Of a stretch of DNA of 64,000 bases, positions 33,645-42,595 are shown piece after piece. The notes beneath the pieces are model-generated. The model did no database searches. It was not told where the DNA came from and saw nothing but the letters and a program-made list of their open reading frames with translations. Both the position numbers and the translations under genes were made by a program. Position 1 is the first letter of the stretch; each line of letters begins with the position of its first letter. This DNA is from Moorena producens 3L. GTDB lineage: Bacteria > Cyanobacteriota > Cyanobacteriia > Cyanobacteriales > Coleofasciculaceae. The DNA lies in NCBI RefSeq assembly GCF_000211815.1, contig NZ_GL890956.1:21834-85833 (forward strand), read 5' to 3'.

Positions 33645-35807
33645 ATGACCACTTTTTCTCAAATCTTAGCCCAAGAACTGTCATTAAGTGCGACTCAAAT
33701 CGAGAATGCCCTGTCTTTATTTGCTGAAGGGGCAACTATTCCGTTTATAGCTCGCTACCGTAAAGAGGTGACTGGTTCTCTCGATGAAGTTCAGCTACGC
33801 ACGATAGCTGAGCGCCATACTTATCTAACGGAACTTGAGCAACGGAAGTCAGTAATCCTGAATGCGATCGCATCTGCGGGTAAGCTCACCGATGAACTAA
33901 AGGCTAAGATCGAAGCTTGCCAGCAAAAGACTGAATTAGAAGACCTTTACCTGCCCTATAAACCCAAACGACGCACTCGGGCAACCATGGCCAGGGAGAA
34001 AGGACTTGAACCCTTAGCGGACTGGATTGAGTCGATGAACACTCCAGAGGTTAAATCAGTATCCTTATCTGAAGAAGCGGCTAAATACATTTCCCCAGAC
34101 CATAAGCTCAATACGGTAGAGGACGTTCTTCAAGGTGCCTCTGATATTTTAGCGGAAGCTGTAGCGGAAAAAGCCGACTTACGAGCATATTTGCGGGATT
34201 ATTTCATGAAATCGGGAGTATTCGTCTCTCGGATTAAAAAGGATTATCCCGAAGGTACCACTAAGTTTGAAATGTACCGGGAGTTCCAAATCCCCGTAAA
34301 ATCTGTAGCGCCACATAATATGTTAGCCCTGCTCAGGGGTGAAGCGGAGGGAGTACTAAAGCTGGAACTCTCTTTTGATGAAGACTATGTGATGTCCTAC
34401 CTAGAGTCTGAGGAAATCTACACCAAAGCTACCCTACTGCGAGAGTTTTACCAGACCATGCTCAAAGATGGGTTTAATCGGCTGATGAAAACCTCCCTAA
34501 CTACGGAAGTACGTAGCGATCGCAAAACCTATGCTGATGCAGAGTCCATTAAAACCTTTGAAGCCAATCTCCGAGAACTGTTGTTATCTCCTCCAGCAGG
34601 AATGAAGCCAACCTTAGCCATAGACCCAGGCTTCCGCACCGGTTGTAAAGTGGCTATCCTGGATGAGACAGCTAAATACATCACATACCAACCAGTGTTT
34701 CCCCATCAAGGCAGCCAAAAGCGCGAACAAGCTGCTAAAACGATTAAGCATTTAATTGAAACCTACCAGATCGAGCTAATTGCCATTGGTAACGGTACAG
34801 CGTCTCGTGAGACAGACGAGTTTATCTCGGAAGTACTCAAAACCATGGAGCGCAAACCGATAAAAGTAATGGTGAATGAATCTGGGGCATCGATTTATTC
34901 CGCCAGTGACTTAGCACGAGAGGAGTTTCCGGATTTAGATGTCACAGTCAGGGGAGCGATTAGTATTGGCAGACGGTTACAAGACCCCTTAGCTGAGTTG
35001 GTCAAGATTGACCCTAAATCCATTGGTGTGGGACAGTACCAACACGATGTTGATCAAAAATTGCTCAAGAAGAAACTTGATGACACCGTGGAAAGTTGTG
35101 TAAACTATGTAGGAGTAGATTTAAATACTGCATCCGCTCAACTGCTAACCTTTGTATCTGGGATTAGCCCGACCATTGCTAATAATATTGTGACCTATCG
35201 CAATCAGCAAGGTGCATTCAAGAACCGTCGGGAAATCCTTAAGGTACCGAAGCTAGGGCCAAAAGCCTTCGAGCAGTCAGCAGGATTCCTAAGGATTCGC
35301 AACGGGGATAATCCGTTGGATAACACAGCTGTGCATCCAGAGAGTTATCCCGTAGTAAAAGCGATCGCATCGGATTTGCAGTTACCTCTAGCCAAGATTA
35401 ACCAAGGAGCAGATCGGTTCAAATCAGTAGATTTGAACCGTTACGTCACGGATACCATCGGCTTACCAACCCTAGAGGATATTATCCAGGAATTGGAAAA
35501 GCCAGGACGAGACCCCAGGGATGAATTTAAGTACGCCACCTTCAAAGAAGGCGTAAATGAGCTCAAAGACCTAAGTCCTGGAATGGAATTAGAAGGAATT
35601 GTCACCAATGTGGTCAACTTTGGAGCCTTCGTAGATATCGGTGTGCATCAAGATGGGTTAGTGCATATCTCCCAACTAGCTGACCGGTTTGTAGAAGATC
35701 CCAAACAGATAGTGAAAGTGGGACAGGTGGTCAAGGTGCGGGTTATGGAAGTGAATGAAAAACTAAAGCGCGTTAGTTTATCCATGCGATCGCCCAGGGG
35801 AAATTAG
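33645..35807 (+). CDS. tex: Tex-family transcription accessory protein
   Basis: A 720-residue Tex protein. In order: Tex N-terminal helices with FIARYRKEVTGSLDEVQLR, YqgF-like RNase H fold (TLAIDPGFRTGCKVAILDE), helix-hairpin-helix (YVGVDLNTASAQLL) and C-terminal S1 domain (GMELEGIVTNVVNFGAFVDI). Tex binds nucleic acid and is linked to transcription processivity in bacteria. Length and domain order are normal. The gene stands alone. Confidence 0.95.
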   Translation: MTTFSQILAQELSLSATQIENALSLFAEGATIPFIARYRKEVTGSLDEVQLRTIAERHTYLTELEQRKSVILNAIASAGKLTDELKAKIEACQQKTELEDLYLPYKPKRRTRATMAREKGLEPLADWIESMNTPEVKSVSLSEEAAKYISPDHKLNTVEDVLQGASDILAEAVAEKADLRAYLRDYFMKSGVFVSRIKKDYPEGTTKFEMYREFQIPVKSVAPHNMLALLRGEAEGVLKLELSFDEDYVMSYLESEEIYTKATLLREFYQTMLKDGFNRLMKTSLTTEVRSDRKTYADAESIKTFEANLRELLLSPPAGMKPTLAIDPGFRTGCKVAILDETAKYITYQPVFPHQGSQKREQAAKTIKHLIETYQIELIAIGNGTASRETDEFISEVLKTMERKPIKVMVNESGASIYSASDLAREEFPDLDVTVRGAISIGRRLQDPLAELVKIDPKSIGVGQYQHDVDQKLLKKKLDDTVESCVNYVGVDLNTASAQLLTFVSGISPTIANNIVTYRNQQGAFKNRREILKVPKLGPKAFEQSAGFLRIRNGDNPLDNTAVHPESYPVVKAIASDLQLPLAKINQGADRFKSVDLNRYVTDTIGLPTLEDIIQELEKPGRDPRDEFKYATFKEGVNELKDLSPGMELEGIVTNVVNFGAFVDIGVHQDGLVHISQLADRFVEDPKQIVKVGQVVKVRVMEVNEKLKRVSLSMRSPRGN

Positions 35808-35884
35808 TGATCGCGGTAGAAATATTGGGTATTTCTTGAACTTCGCTGGCATAATACAGGCAAAACCAGATAAGGCCAGAAATT

Positions 35885-36442
35885 ATGAAATTCAGAATCT
35901 TAGGAATTACTGTACTCCTAGCCTCCTTAGGGTTAATCGCTCCTATCAATGCTGAACAGCGGGAGCAGTATCTACAACTGCTGCAAACTAAGGAATGTCG
36001 AAGCTGTGACCTGGTAAATTCTGACCTAGCCAGAGCTGATTTGAGGGAAGCAGACCTGAGATATGCTAACCTCCAGGGAGCCAATCTCAGTGGCGCTAAC
36101 CTTTCTGATGCCATGCTCGAAAGTGCAGCAATGAGAGTTATTGATGGCACAGGGGCAACCTTCCGCAATGCCAACTTAGATTCAGCCTACGCTACAGGGG
36201 CCAACATGAGTCGCGCCGACTTCAGTGGTGCTAGCGTAGTGTGGGCAAATTTCATCAGTGCTGACCTGAGTGGTAGTTCCTTTAGGGGTGCCGACCTCAG
36301 TAACACCACCTTTTTCAAGGCCAACCTCAATGGTGCTGATTTGAGTGGGGCTAACCTCACTAACGCTAATTTTATTAACGCTGATTTAACTAACGCTAAC
36401 CTTGATAATGCTAACCTTACTGGTGCGCAACTTCCTAGGTAA
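35885..36442 (+). CDS. Exported pentapeptide-repeat protein
   Basis: A 185-residue protein. Residues 1-23 (MKFRILGITVLLASLGLIAP) form a signal peptide, probably cleaved near INA. CRSCDLVNSDL follows, and then about 25 pentapeptides of A(D/N)LxX type form a beta-solenoid. Cyanobacteria have many such proteins in the periplasm or thylakoid lumen; their roles are mostly unknown. The two close cysteines may form a disulfide. It lies 77 bp after tex but its own promoter seems likely. Confidence 0.8.
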   Translation: MKFRILGITVLLASLGLIAPINAEQREQYLQLLQTKECRSCDLVNSDLARADLREADLRYANLQGANLSGANLSDAMLESAAMRVIDGTGATFRNANLDSAYATGANMSRADFSGASVVWANFISADLSGSSFRGADLSNTTFFKANLNGADLSGANLTNANFINADLTNANLDNANLTGAQLPR

Positions 36443-36550
36443 ATTAGGGACTGCCAAAGTGAATTAGCATTCAGCTATCAGCATTCAGCTAAAGGCCTTT
36501 GGCCACGCTACGCGAACAGCATTCAGCTATTAGCTAATGAGCTACAGATG

Positions 36551-36742
36551 GGGCGTTGCCTCAGTCTTCGAATGAATCGCAGTAGAGTGGGCATCCTGCC
36601 CGCCCGACAATATTGGCATCAATCGCAGTAGAGTGGGCATCCTGCCCGCCCGACAATAAGCATGAAACTGGCAAGATGCCAGTTCCACCAAGATGCCCAT
36701 TCTAAAAAACTCTTAAAATCATTCCATTATTAAGCAACGCCC
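36551..36742. repeat. MITE-like element (family D), copy 2
   Basis: Terminal repeats GGGCGTTGC and GCAACGCCC are perfect. Inside, a unit beginning AATCGCAGTAGAGTGGGCAT and continuing to GCCCGACAAT occurs twice, paralleling the duplication in copy 1. A dispersed GGCCACGCTACGCGAACAGC repeat lies just upstream (36491-36512). Confidence 0.75.
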
Positions 36743-36834
36743 AAAAGCTGATAGCTGACGGCTGTTCGCGTAGCGTGCGCGTAGCGCATTAGCTGAATGC
36801 TTACAAGGAAAACACCTTACCCCATTGATAATTG

Positions 36835-37008
36835 CTACGGATTCTTATTAATACAGCCTGGTTTCTTAACATACTGACAAACGCGCTGGTTAAGAATAGC
36901 TCTCGTTCCCACTGGTCCAACTTTAAACATGACCTTATCCTCGACTTGGCCTCCTGGTATGATCCTGACACCACAGATAGGACAGACTTGTGCGTTTTGT
37001 TCAGACAT
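36835..37008 (-). CDS. Small four-cysteine protein, conserved-looking
   Basis: A 57-residue ORF starting MSEQNAQVCPICGVRIIPGG. It has a CPICG knuckle (C9, C12) and further cysteines in RVCQYVKKPGC, so it could bind one zinc ion. The middle (KVMFKVGPVGTRAILNQR) is basic. Such tiny zinc-ribbon proteins are common in cyanobacteria and unnamed. Codon use is gene-like, and no long frame on the other strand is convincing. No partner gene is adjacent. Confidence 0.55.
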   Translation of the reverse strand: MSEQNAQVCPICGVRIIPGGQVEDKVMFKVGPVGTRAILNQRVCQYVKKPGCINKNP

Positions 37009-37139
37009 AGCTATTAGTGGTAAATGAACCTGATGAATTGTTTCTTACCTATATATAGCGCTGGATGCAGGCAATAGGGAATAGCTCGGTTAAGCTGTTG
37101 TGCATTTAAACTGCGTGAAATCAAATAAAACAGATAGAT

Positions 37140-37206
37140 CCCAGTCGCCTTTTACCTTTTACCTTTTGCCTTTTGCCTTTTGCCTTTTGCCTTTTGCCTT
37201 TTGCCT
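37140..37206. repeat. Heptamer array (CTTTTGC)n
   Basis: Eight or so CTTTTGC/CTTTTAC units downstream of leuS. Confidence 0.85.
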
Positions 37207-37207
37207 T

Positions 37208-37236
37208 GCTAAAACGCATTTTAAATGCGTTTTAGC
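37208..37236. terminator. Perfect 14-bp palindrome next to the leuS 3' end
   Basis: GCTAAAACGCATTT and AAATGCGTTTTAGC are perfect inverses around one T. It lies 34 bp beyond the leuS stop and may act as its terminator or as an end of a repeat. There is no clear T run on the minus strand, so the call is tentative. Confidence 0.4.
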
Positions 37237-37269
37237 TTACCTATCCCCTGCGCGTTCGCTTTTTCCCAA

Positions 37270-39867
37270 TCAAACCACTACAAAGTTTACCAATTTACCG
37301 GGTACCACAATCACCTTCTTAATCTCCTTACCCTCTAGATATCGCTGTCCTACCTCAGATTCCCGAGCATAGGTTTCCAAAGCTGCCTTATCGGAGTTAG
37401 CGGGAACTTGAATAGTGCCGCGAGTTTTGCCTTTGATTTGAATAACCAAGGTAATTTCATCAGCTACTAACGCATCAGGATCATACTCAAGCCACGGTTG
37501 ATTGTGTATGGATGAGCTATGACCCAGACTATGCCAAAGTTCTTCAGCAATATGGGGAGCAAAGGGAGCGAGTAATGTAATCAAGGTTTCAATCCCTTCT
37601 TTATAGACCGGGGAGTCTTTACACTTAGCATCAGTAATGCCATTACTTAGCTTCATCAATTCAGAAACTGCTGTATTAAATTGATACTCCCCTTCTAAAT
37701 CCTCAGTTACCTCTTTAATGGCGGTATGAATTGCTCGTCGTAAGTCTTTTTCCGGTTTAGTTAAATCACCATTAGACGGGCTAGATTTAGTGCTACCATT
37801 AGCAGCAAAATCCGATACTAAACGCCAGACACGATTAAGGAAACGGAATTGCCCTTCTACATCAGCATCATCCCATTCCAAATCTTTTTCTGGTGGTGCT
37901 TTAAACAAGATAAACATCCTAGCGGTATCAGTACCGTATTTAGCTACTACATCTTCTGGTGCGACACCGTTGTATTTAGACTTGGACATTTTTTCATAGA
38001 ATACCGCCAACGGTTCCCCAGTCTCTGGATCTTTAGGGTCATTGGGATCGATATCTACAACAGCGAAATATTTACCGGTTTTGGTATTTTTGTAAGCCGT
38101 ATTCTGCACCATCCCCTGAGTTAGAAGACGTTGGAAGGGTTCATCAATGGTCAGTAAACCGCGATCGCGTAATACCTTAGTAAAGAATCGCGAGTAGAGC
38201 AAGTGCAAAATAGCATGTTCGATGCCCCCTACATACTGATCCACTCCCATCCAATCATTGGTTTTGTTGGAATCAAACACAGCAGAGTCATTCTTGGCAT
38301 CGGGATAACGTAAGAAATACCAGGAGGAATCGATAAAGGTATCCATGGTATCAGTTTCCCGTTTCGCTGGTGTACCGCAATTGGGACAAGGTACATTCAC
38401 CCAACTGTCTAATTGAGCCAAGGGAGAAAGACCACGTCCGCTAAAGTCCACATCTTCTGGTAATTCTACTGGCAGGTCTTGGTCTGGCACTGGCACTGCG
38501 CCGCAGTTAGGACAATGAATCACAGGGATCGGGGCACCCCAGTAACGCTGGCGAGAGATTAACCAATCTCGGAGGCGATACTGCACTCGGGCTTTGCCCC
38601 AGCCCTGTTGTTCAGCATACTCAATAATCCCGGTCTTGGCCTTGGGGGAATCCATGCCATTGAATTGGTCAGAATTCACTACAATCCCCGGTTCCGTGTA
38701 AGCCGCTTCTAGAGGAGTGTCATTAACTGTCTCGACATCATCTGAAGTTGGGACAATCACCACTTTGATGGGTAATTGCTTTTCCTGGGCAAACTTAAAG
38801 TCTCTGGTATCATGAGCTGGTACTCCCATCACCGCACCAGTACCATACTCATACAGCACATAGTCAGCAATCAATATTGGGATTTCGTCCCCAGTGAAGG
38901 GATTAATTGCTTTACCACCAGTAGGAATCCCTCGCTTGGGCTTATCTTCTGCTGTCCGTTCCAGTTCACTTTGGTTACTGACTTCCTCAATGAAGGCTTC
39001 AACTGCAGCCTTTTGGTCAGGGGTAGTGACTTTTGCGGTCAAGGGATGTTCCGGTGCTAGCACCACATAGGTAACCCCATAAACGGTATCGGGACGAGTG
39101 GTGAATACACCAATCTTGTTAGCTAAGCCCTGATCTGAGCTGTCATCTAAGCCCACAATGGGAAATTCTAGATAAGCACCAACAGATTTACCAATCCAGT
39201 TGGCCTGCATCAGCTTCACCCGTTCTGGCCAACCGGTTAAGGTATCCAAGTCCTTGAGCAATTCTTCGGCATAATCGGTAATTTTAAGGAACCACTGACG
39301 CAACAGTTTCCGTTCCACCTTGGCACCAGAACGCCAGGAACGTCCTTCACTATCCACTTGCTCATTGGCTAGCACGGTCTGATCTACCGGGTCCCAGTTC
39401 ACTGCTGCTTCTTTCTGGTAGGCCAGTCCAGCGTTGAAGAACTGTAAGAAAATCCACTGAGTCCACTTGTAATAGTCTGGGGAGCAAGTGGTTACTTCAC
39501 AATCCCAGTCATAGGACAGTCCCAGGCGCTTTAATTGCGATCGCATTTGGGAAATATTTTGGTATGTCCACTTCGCCGGATGAATCCCGCGAGCGATCGC
39601 AGCATTTTCTGCGGGTAATCCAAAGGCATCCCAACCCATAGGGTGAAGTACGCGATAGCCTTGCATCCGGCTTTTTCTGGCAATCACATCAGTAATTGTA
39701 TAGTTACGGACATGACCCATGTGCAGGTTACCCGATGGATAGGGGAACATGGATAGAGCATAGAATTTCGGCTTGTCAGTTTCTGTGGAGGTTTGGTACA
39801 AGCCTTGCTCTTCCCAAATTTGTTGCCATTTTTCCTCTATCTCGGTGGGGTTGTATTGTGACTGCAC
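37270..39867 (-). CDS. leuS: Leucyl-tRNA synthetase
   Basis: An 865-residue class I synthetase. HMGH at 49-52 (PYPSGNLHMGHVRNY) is the HIGH motif and YEKMSKSKYNGV is KMSKS. The editing CP1 domain (TTRPDTVYGVTYVVLAPEHP; GVPAHDTRDF) and two zinc-like cysteine pairs (CPNCG twice) are present, as in bacterial LeuS. It charges tRNA-Leu in the cytosol. Full length, with the start at MQSQYNPTEIEEKWQ. Confidence 0.97.
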   Translation of the reverse strand: MQSQYNPTEIEEKWQQIWEEQGLYQTSTETDKPKFYALSMFPYPSGNLHMGHVRNYTITDVIARKSRMQGYRVLHPMGWDAFGLPAENAAIARGIHPAKWTYQNISQMRSQLKRLGLSYDWDCEVTTCSPDYYKWTQWIFLQFFNAGLAYQKEAAVNWDPVDQTVLANEQVDSEGRSWRSGAKVERKLLRQWFLKITDYAEELLKDLDTLTGWPERVKLMQANWIGKSVGAYLEFPIVGLDDSSDQGLANKIGVFTTRPDTVYGVTYVVLAPEHPLTAKVTTPDQKAAVEAFIEEVSNQSELERTAEDKPKRGIPTGGKAINPFTGDEIPILIADYVLYEYGTGAVMGVPAHDTRDFKFAQEKQLPIKVVIVPTSDDVETVNDTPLEAAYTEPGIVVNSDQFNGMDSPKAKTGIIEYAEQQGWGKARVQYRLRDWLISRQRYWGAPIPVIHCPNCGAVPVPDQDLPVELPEDVDFSGRGLSPLAQLDSWVNVPCPNCGTPAKRETDTMDTFIDSSWYFLRYPDAKNDSAVFDSNKTNDWMGVDQYVGGIEHAILHLLYSRFFTKVLRDRGLLTIDEPFQRLLTQGMVQNTAYKNTKTGKYFAVVDIDPNDPKDPETGEPLAVFYEKMSKSKYNGVAPEDVVAKYGTDTARMFILFKAPPEKDLEWDDADVEGQFRFLNRVWRLVSDFAANGSTKSSPSNGDLTKPEKDLRRAIHTAIKEVTEDLEGEYQFNTAVSELMKLSNGITDAKCKDSPVYKEGIETLITLLAPFAPHIAEELWHSLGHSSSIHNQPWLEYDPDALVADEITLVIQIKGKTRGTIQVPANSDKAALETYARESEVGQRYLEGKEIKKVIVVPGKLVNFVVV

Positions 39868-40246
39868 AAGTGATACTCCTTGGGTGTGATTACGCGCTTT
39901 AGCTTACGTCAGTGTCTTGATGCAGTCGCTCATGGGGAGGGGCTGTGTGCGGAACCTGCGTCCGCACCTTGTAAGCCCCGTGGAAACCACGCCAGTTGCT
40001 CATGGGGGGAACCCCCAAGACCGCACTGGCTCCCCAAGACCGCTTAGGTGCGCTTTCCGTAGGCGAATTAAATTCGCCACGGGTCGCACCTCTGCATCGC
40101 TTATTACTGTAGTTTAATTTTGGCACATTCGTTAGCCAATGCCTGATCTAGTATACTTCTTGCCGATGTAGGGAACAGGAAAGTCAGAAGAGGGAATAGG
40201 CAACTTTAGAATTGGTAAAAAATACTGTCTATGCCATAAGTAGTAA
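39868..40246. other. Spacer with GC-rich dispersed repeats
   Basis: A CATGGGG(G)A... repeat pair near 39930 and 40000 and the 44-bp family F repeat (40047-40090). Open frames here are repeat translations. No gene is called. Confidence 0.55.
40047..40090. repeat. Family F 44-bp repeat, copy 1
   Basis: Runs from GGTGCGCTTTCCG through the palindrome GGCGAATTAAATTCGCC to ACGGGTCGCACC. The same 44-bp structure occurs inside the sirB-like gene at 48420-48463. Confidence 0.8.
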
Positions 40247-40254
40247 AAACGAAA

Positions 40255-40367
40255 TATAGCAATCCTAAATCATTTGTAAAATCAGCAAAATCTGGACTCG
40301 TTGCTGGGCAAGGGTTATAGCGAACGATTTGGCCAATATATTTCACGAATCATTTAGGACTGCTATA
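40255..40367. repeat. MITE-like element (family C), copy 1
   Basis: A 113-bp element. The left end TATAGCAATCCTAAATCATT and the right end, read inward, TATAGCAGTCCTAAATGATT are long imperfect inverted repeats. Copy 2 is at 50511-50641. No coding capacity. Confidence 0.75.
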
Positions 40368-40439
40368 TACAGTACAGACATTTTGACAATTTGAACACCT
40401 GTGTCCTAAAATGATAATTGCTGCCAAGGATTAAATGGT

Positions 40440-41282
40440 ATGGATAGTTGCTACTCAGAAGCAGTACAAATTGCCGAGACTTACTATAATAACATTGAGA
40501 CTGATCGGATATATAAGATGATTTGGGGTGGAGAGCATATCCATTTTGGGATTTACCTCGAACCTGATGATTCTATATTAGAGGCTTCCCAGCGAATCGT
40601 AAACATGATGGCAACAATGTTGCAACAGATCGGAGAAAATTCTCAGGTGATCGATTTGGGAGCAGGATATGGGGGCACAGCCCGTTATCTGGCCAAAAAA
40701 TATGGTTGTTTTGTTTCTTGCCTCAATTTAAGTGAACTTCAAAATCAACGGAATTTGGAAATGAACCAAGCTCAAAATTTGAATCACCGAATTGAGGTAA
40801 AGCAAGGTAACTTTGAAAATATTCCCCATGACGATCGCTCCTTTGACATCGTTTGGTCTCAGGATTCAATGGTACACAGTGGTAACCGCCGTCAGGTTCT
40901 TTCGGAAATTCGCCGTATCTTGAAACCTGGGGGAGAACTCATTTTTACAGATACTTTACGCAATCATGATTGTTCGCCAGAGAAGTTACAGCCCGCGTTT
41001 AATCGATTGCAAATCAAAGACGCTGGATCCTTTCACTTTTATAAAAAAACTTTACAAGAACTAGGTTTTGAAGAAATACAAGTTATCGATCTTTCTAGGC
41101 ATGTTAGCACTCACTACATTCGATTCAGGGATGAGATTTTGAAACGTTATGAAGAGATAATTGAACAAATCTCAAAAGAAGCAATAGACAAAACACTCAA
41201 AAGTATTGAACCCTGGATTAATTTCTATCAAGAGGGTGATATGCAATGGGGGGGGTTTCATTATTGTCTTTCCAATAATTAA
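40440..41282 (+). CDS. SAM N-methyltransferase, sarcosine/dimethylglycine-type
   Basis: A 280-residue class I methyltransferase. VIDLGAGYGGTARYLAKKYG (from residue 70) is SAM motif I in the form seen in sarcosine/dimethylglycine N-methyltransferases. IVWSQDSMVHSGNR and LKPGGELIFTD are the later core motifs. Family members N-methylate small amino acids, for example toward glycine betaine; this substrate is not known. It starts a three-gene plus-strand block with an M24 hydrolase (69 bp on) and an SbnA-like synthase. That context suggests a modified amino acid as product, which is inference. Confidence 0.75.
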   Translation: MDSCYSEAVQIAETYYNNIETDRIYKMIWGGEHIHFGIYLEPDDSILEASQRIVNMMATMLQQIGENSQVIDLGAGYGGTARYLAKKYGCFVSCLNLSELQNQRNLEMNQAQNLNHRIEVKQGNFENIPHDDRSFDIVWSQDSMVHSGNRRQVLSEIRRILKPGGELIFTDTLRNHDCSPEKLQPAFNRLQIKDAGSFHFYKKTLQELGFEEIQVIDLSRHVSTHYIRFRDEILKRYEEIIEQISKEAIDKTLKSIEPWINFYQEGDMQWGGFHYCLSNN

Positions 41283-41350
41283 TGCCTACTTATTGAAAAA
41301 ATAAAGATGAAAATTTCAGGATAATGAAATGATTAAATAGTTATTGATAT

Positions 41351-42553
41351 ATGATTTACAACCTTGAACGTTTAAAGCAACAGCTAGATAACCATTATTT
41401 GGATATAATCATAGCGGCTACCCGCGAAAATATTCTTTATCTAACGGGTTTTAATCCGGTCATTAAAACACTGAATCCCTACTATGGGCAATGCTATGTA
41501 GTGATCACTCGTGACAACCCGGACCAGGTAAATGTTGTTCATTCTATCGGAGAAATTGACCAACTCCTTGATGCAATTCCCCCCCTGGGTAAAGTTTATT
41601 GTTATGGCCGCTTTTACCGAGAGTACCTGTCGGAAACAGCTTTAACCGATGAGGAAAAGCTGTTACAGCAGTGGTCGATTGTTGAAGATGCTTACAAGTC
41701 TCCTGTCCAGGCTCTTGAGGCTTTACTGACTGCGCTAAATGCAAAGAGTAGTCGAATAGGATATGATCAAAATGGGTTTTCAGACATTGCTTTGGCAGAG
41801 CTGAAGTCTATGTTTTCTAAAGCTCAGTTTGTTGAATCTTCTGAGATTTTACGCTTTGTCCGTCGTGTTAAAACGTCTTATGAAGTTGAGCAGTTAACTC
41901 GTTCAGCCCAGATCAATGAGCGTGCGATCGCAGAAGTTTTGGATAACCTTTATGAGAATATACCAGAAACCGAAATCTCTCGCTTATTTGAAGTTTCATT
42001 GGTTAAACAAGGGGCCTATCCATCCTTAACAATGGTAAAAATTGGTCGCCATGCAGTCGGTGGGCAACGTCGTCAACGAGAAGACATTCGGTTAGCCCCT
42101 GGAGATTTGTTATGGTTCGATTCCGATGCATGGTATCAAGGATTTTGGTCAGATATTGCCAGAGTTTACGCTTACCGTGAAGTATCCCCAGCCGCTAGTG
42201 AACGTTATCATGCCTTGGCTTTAGGAATGAAGACCGCCATCTCAGAAATATCACCCGGTATGACAGGAGGTGATGTGTTTAATTTGACAATGGCTGCTAT
42301 TCATGAAGCCGGTTTTCGAGAATATCGCAGACATCATGTCGGTCATGGTATTGGATTAGAACCCTACGAACGTCCTATTCTGGCACCAAGTGAAACAGAA
42401 CGTATTGAGGCTGGTATGGTCATTTCTGTAGAAACTCCATTCTACGAATTTGGGTTTGGTGCGCTTCATATTGAAGACCCAATTTTGATTGGAAACGAGG
42501 ATAATCATCTGCTCACTAACTATAGTATTCAGAACTTAATTGCTCTAGGTTAA
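41351..42553 (+). CDS. M24-family metallohydrolase (Xaa-Pro peptidase/creatinase fold)
   Basis: A 400-residue pita-bread-fold protein. The five expected metal ligands are D257, D268 (FDSDAWYQGFWSDIAR), H332 (HHVGHGIG), E361 (VETPFYE) and E375 (HIEDP). An N-terminal creatinase-like domain covers about 1-150. M24 enzymes include aminopeptidase P, prolidase, creatinase and some lyases such as DddP, so the reaction cannot be set. It lies between a methyltransferase and an SbnA-like synthase, 42 bp before the latter, in a probable operon. Confidence 0.8.
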   Translation: MIYNLERLKQQLDNHYLDIIIAATRENILYLTGFNPVIKTLNPYYGQCYVVITRDNPDQVNVVHSIGEIDQLLDAIPPLGKVYCYGRFYREYLSETALTDEEKLLQQWSIVEDAYKSPVQALEALLTALNAKSSRIGYDQNGFSDIALAELKSMFSKAQFVESSEILRFVRRVKTSYEVEQLTRSAQINERAIAEVLDNLYENIPETEISRLFEVSLVKQGAYPSLTMVKIGRHAVGGQRRQREDIRLAPGDLLWFDSDAWYQGFWSDIARVYAYREVSPAASERYHALALGMKTAISEISPGMTGGDVFNLTMAAIHEAGFREYRRHHVGHGIGLEPYERPILAPSETERIEAGMVISVETPFYEFGFGALHIEDPILIGNEDNHLLTNYSIQNLIALG

Positions 42554-42595
42554 TCCTAATTGTGATTAGGATAAGTGCCTGTTTTTAGATGACCT

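Noticed and set aside
39899..40126. Small proteins with GATRGEFNSP
   Set aside because: The shared peptide is a translation of the 44-bp repeat, not homology between proteins.
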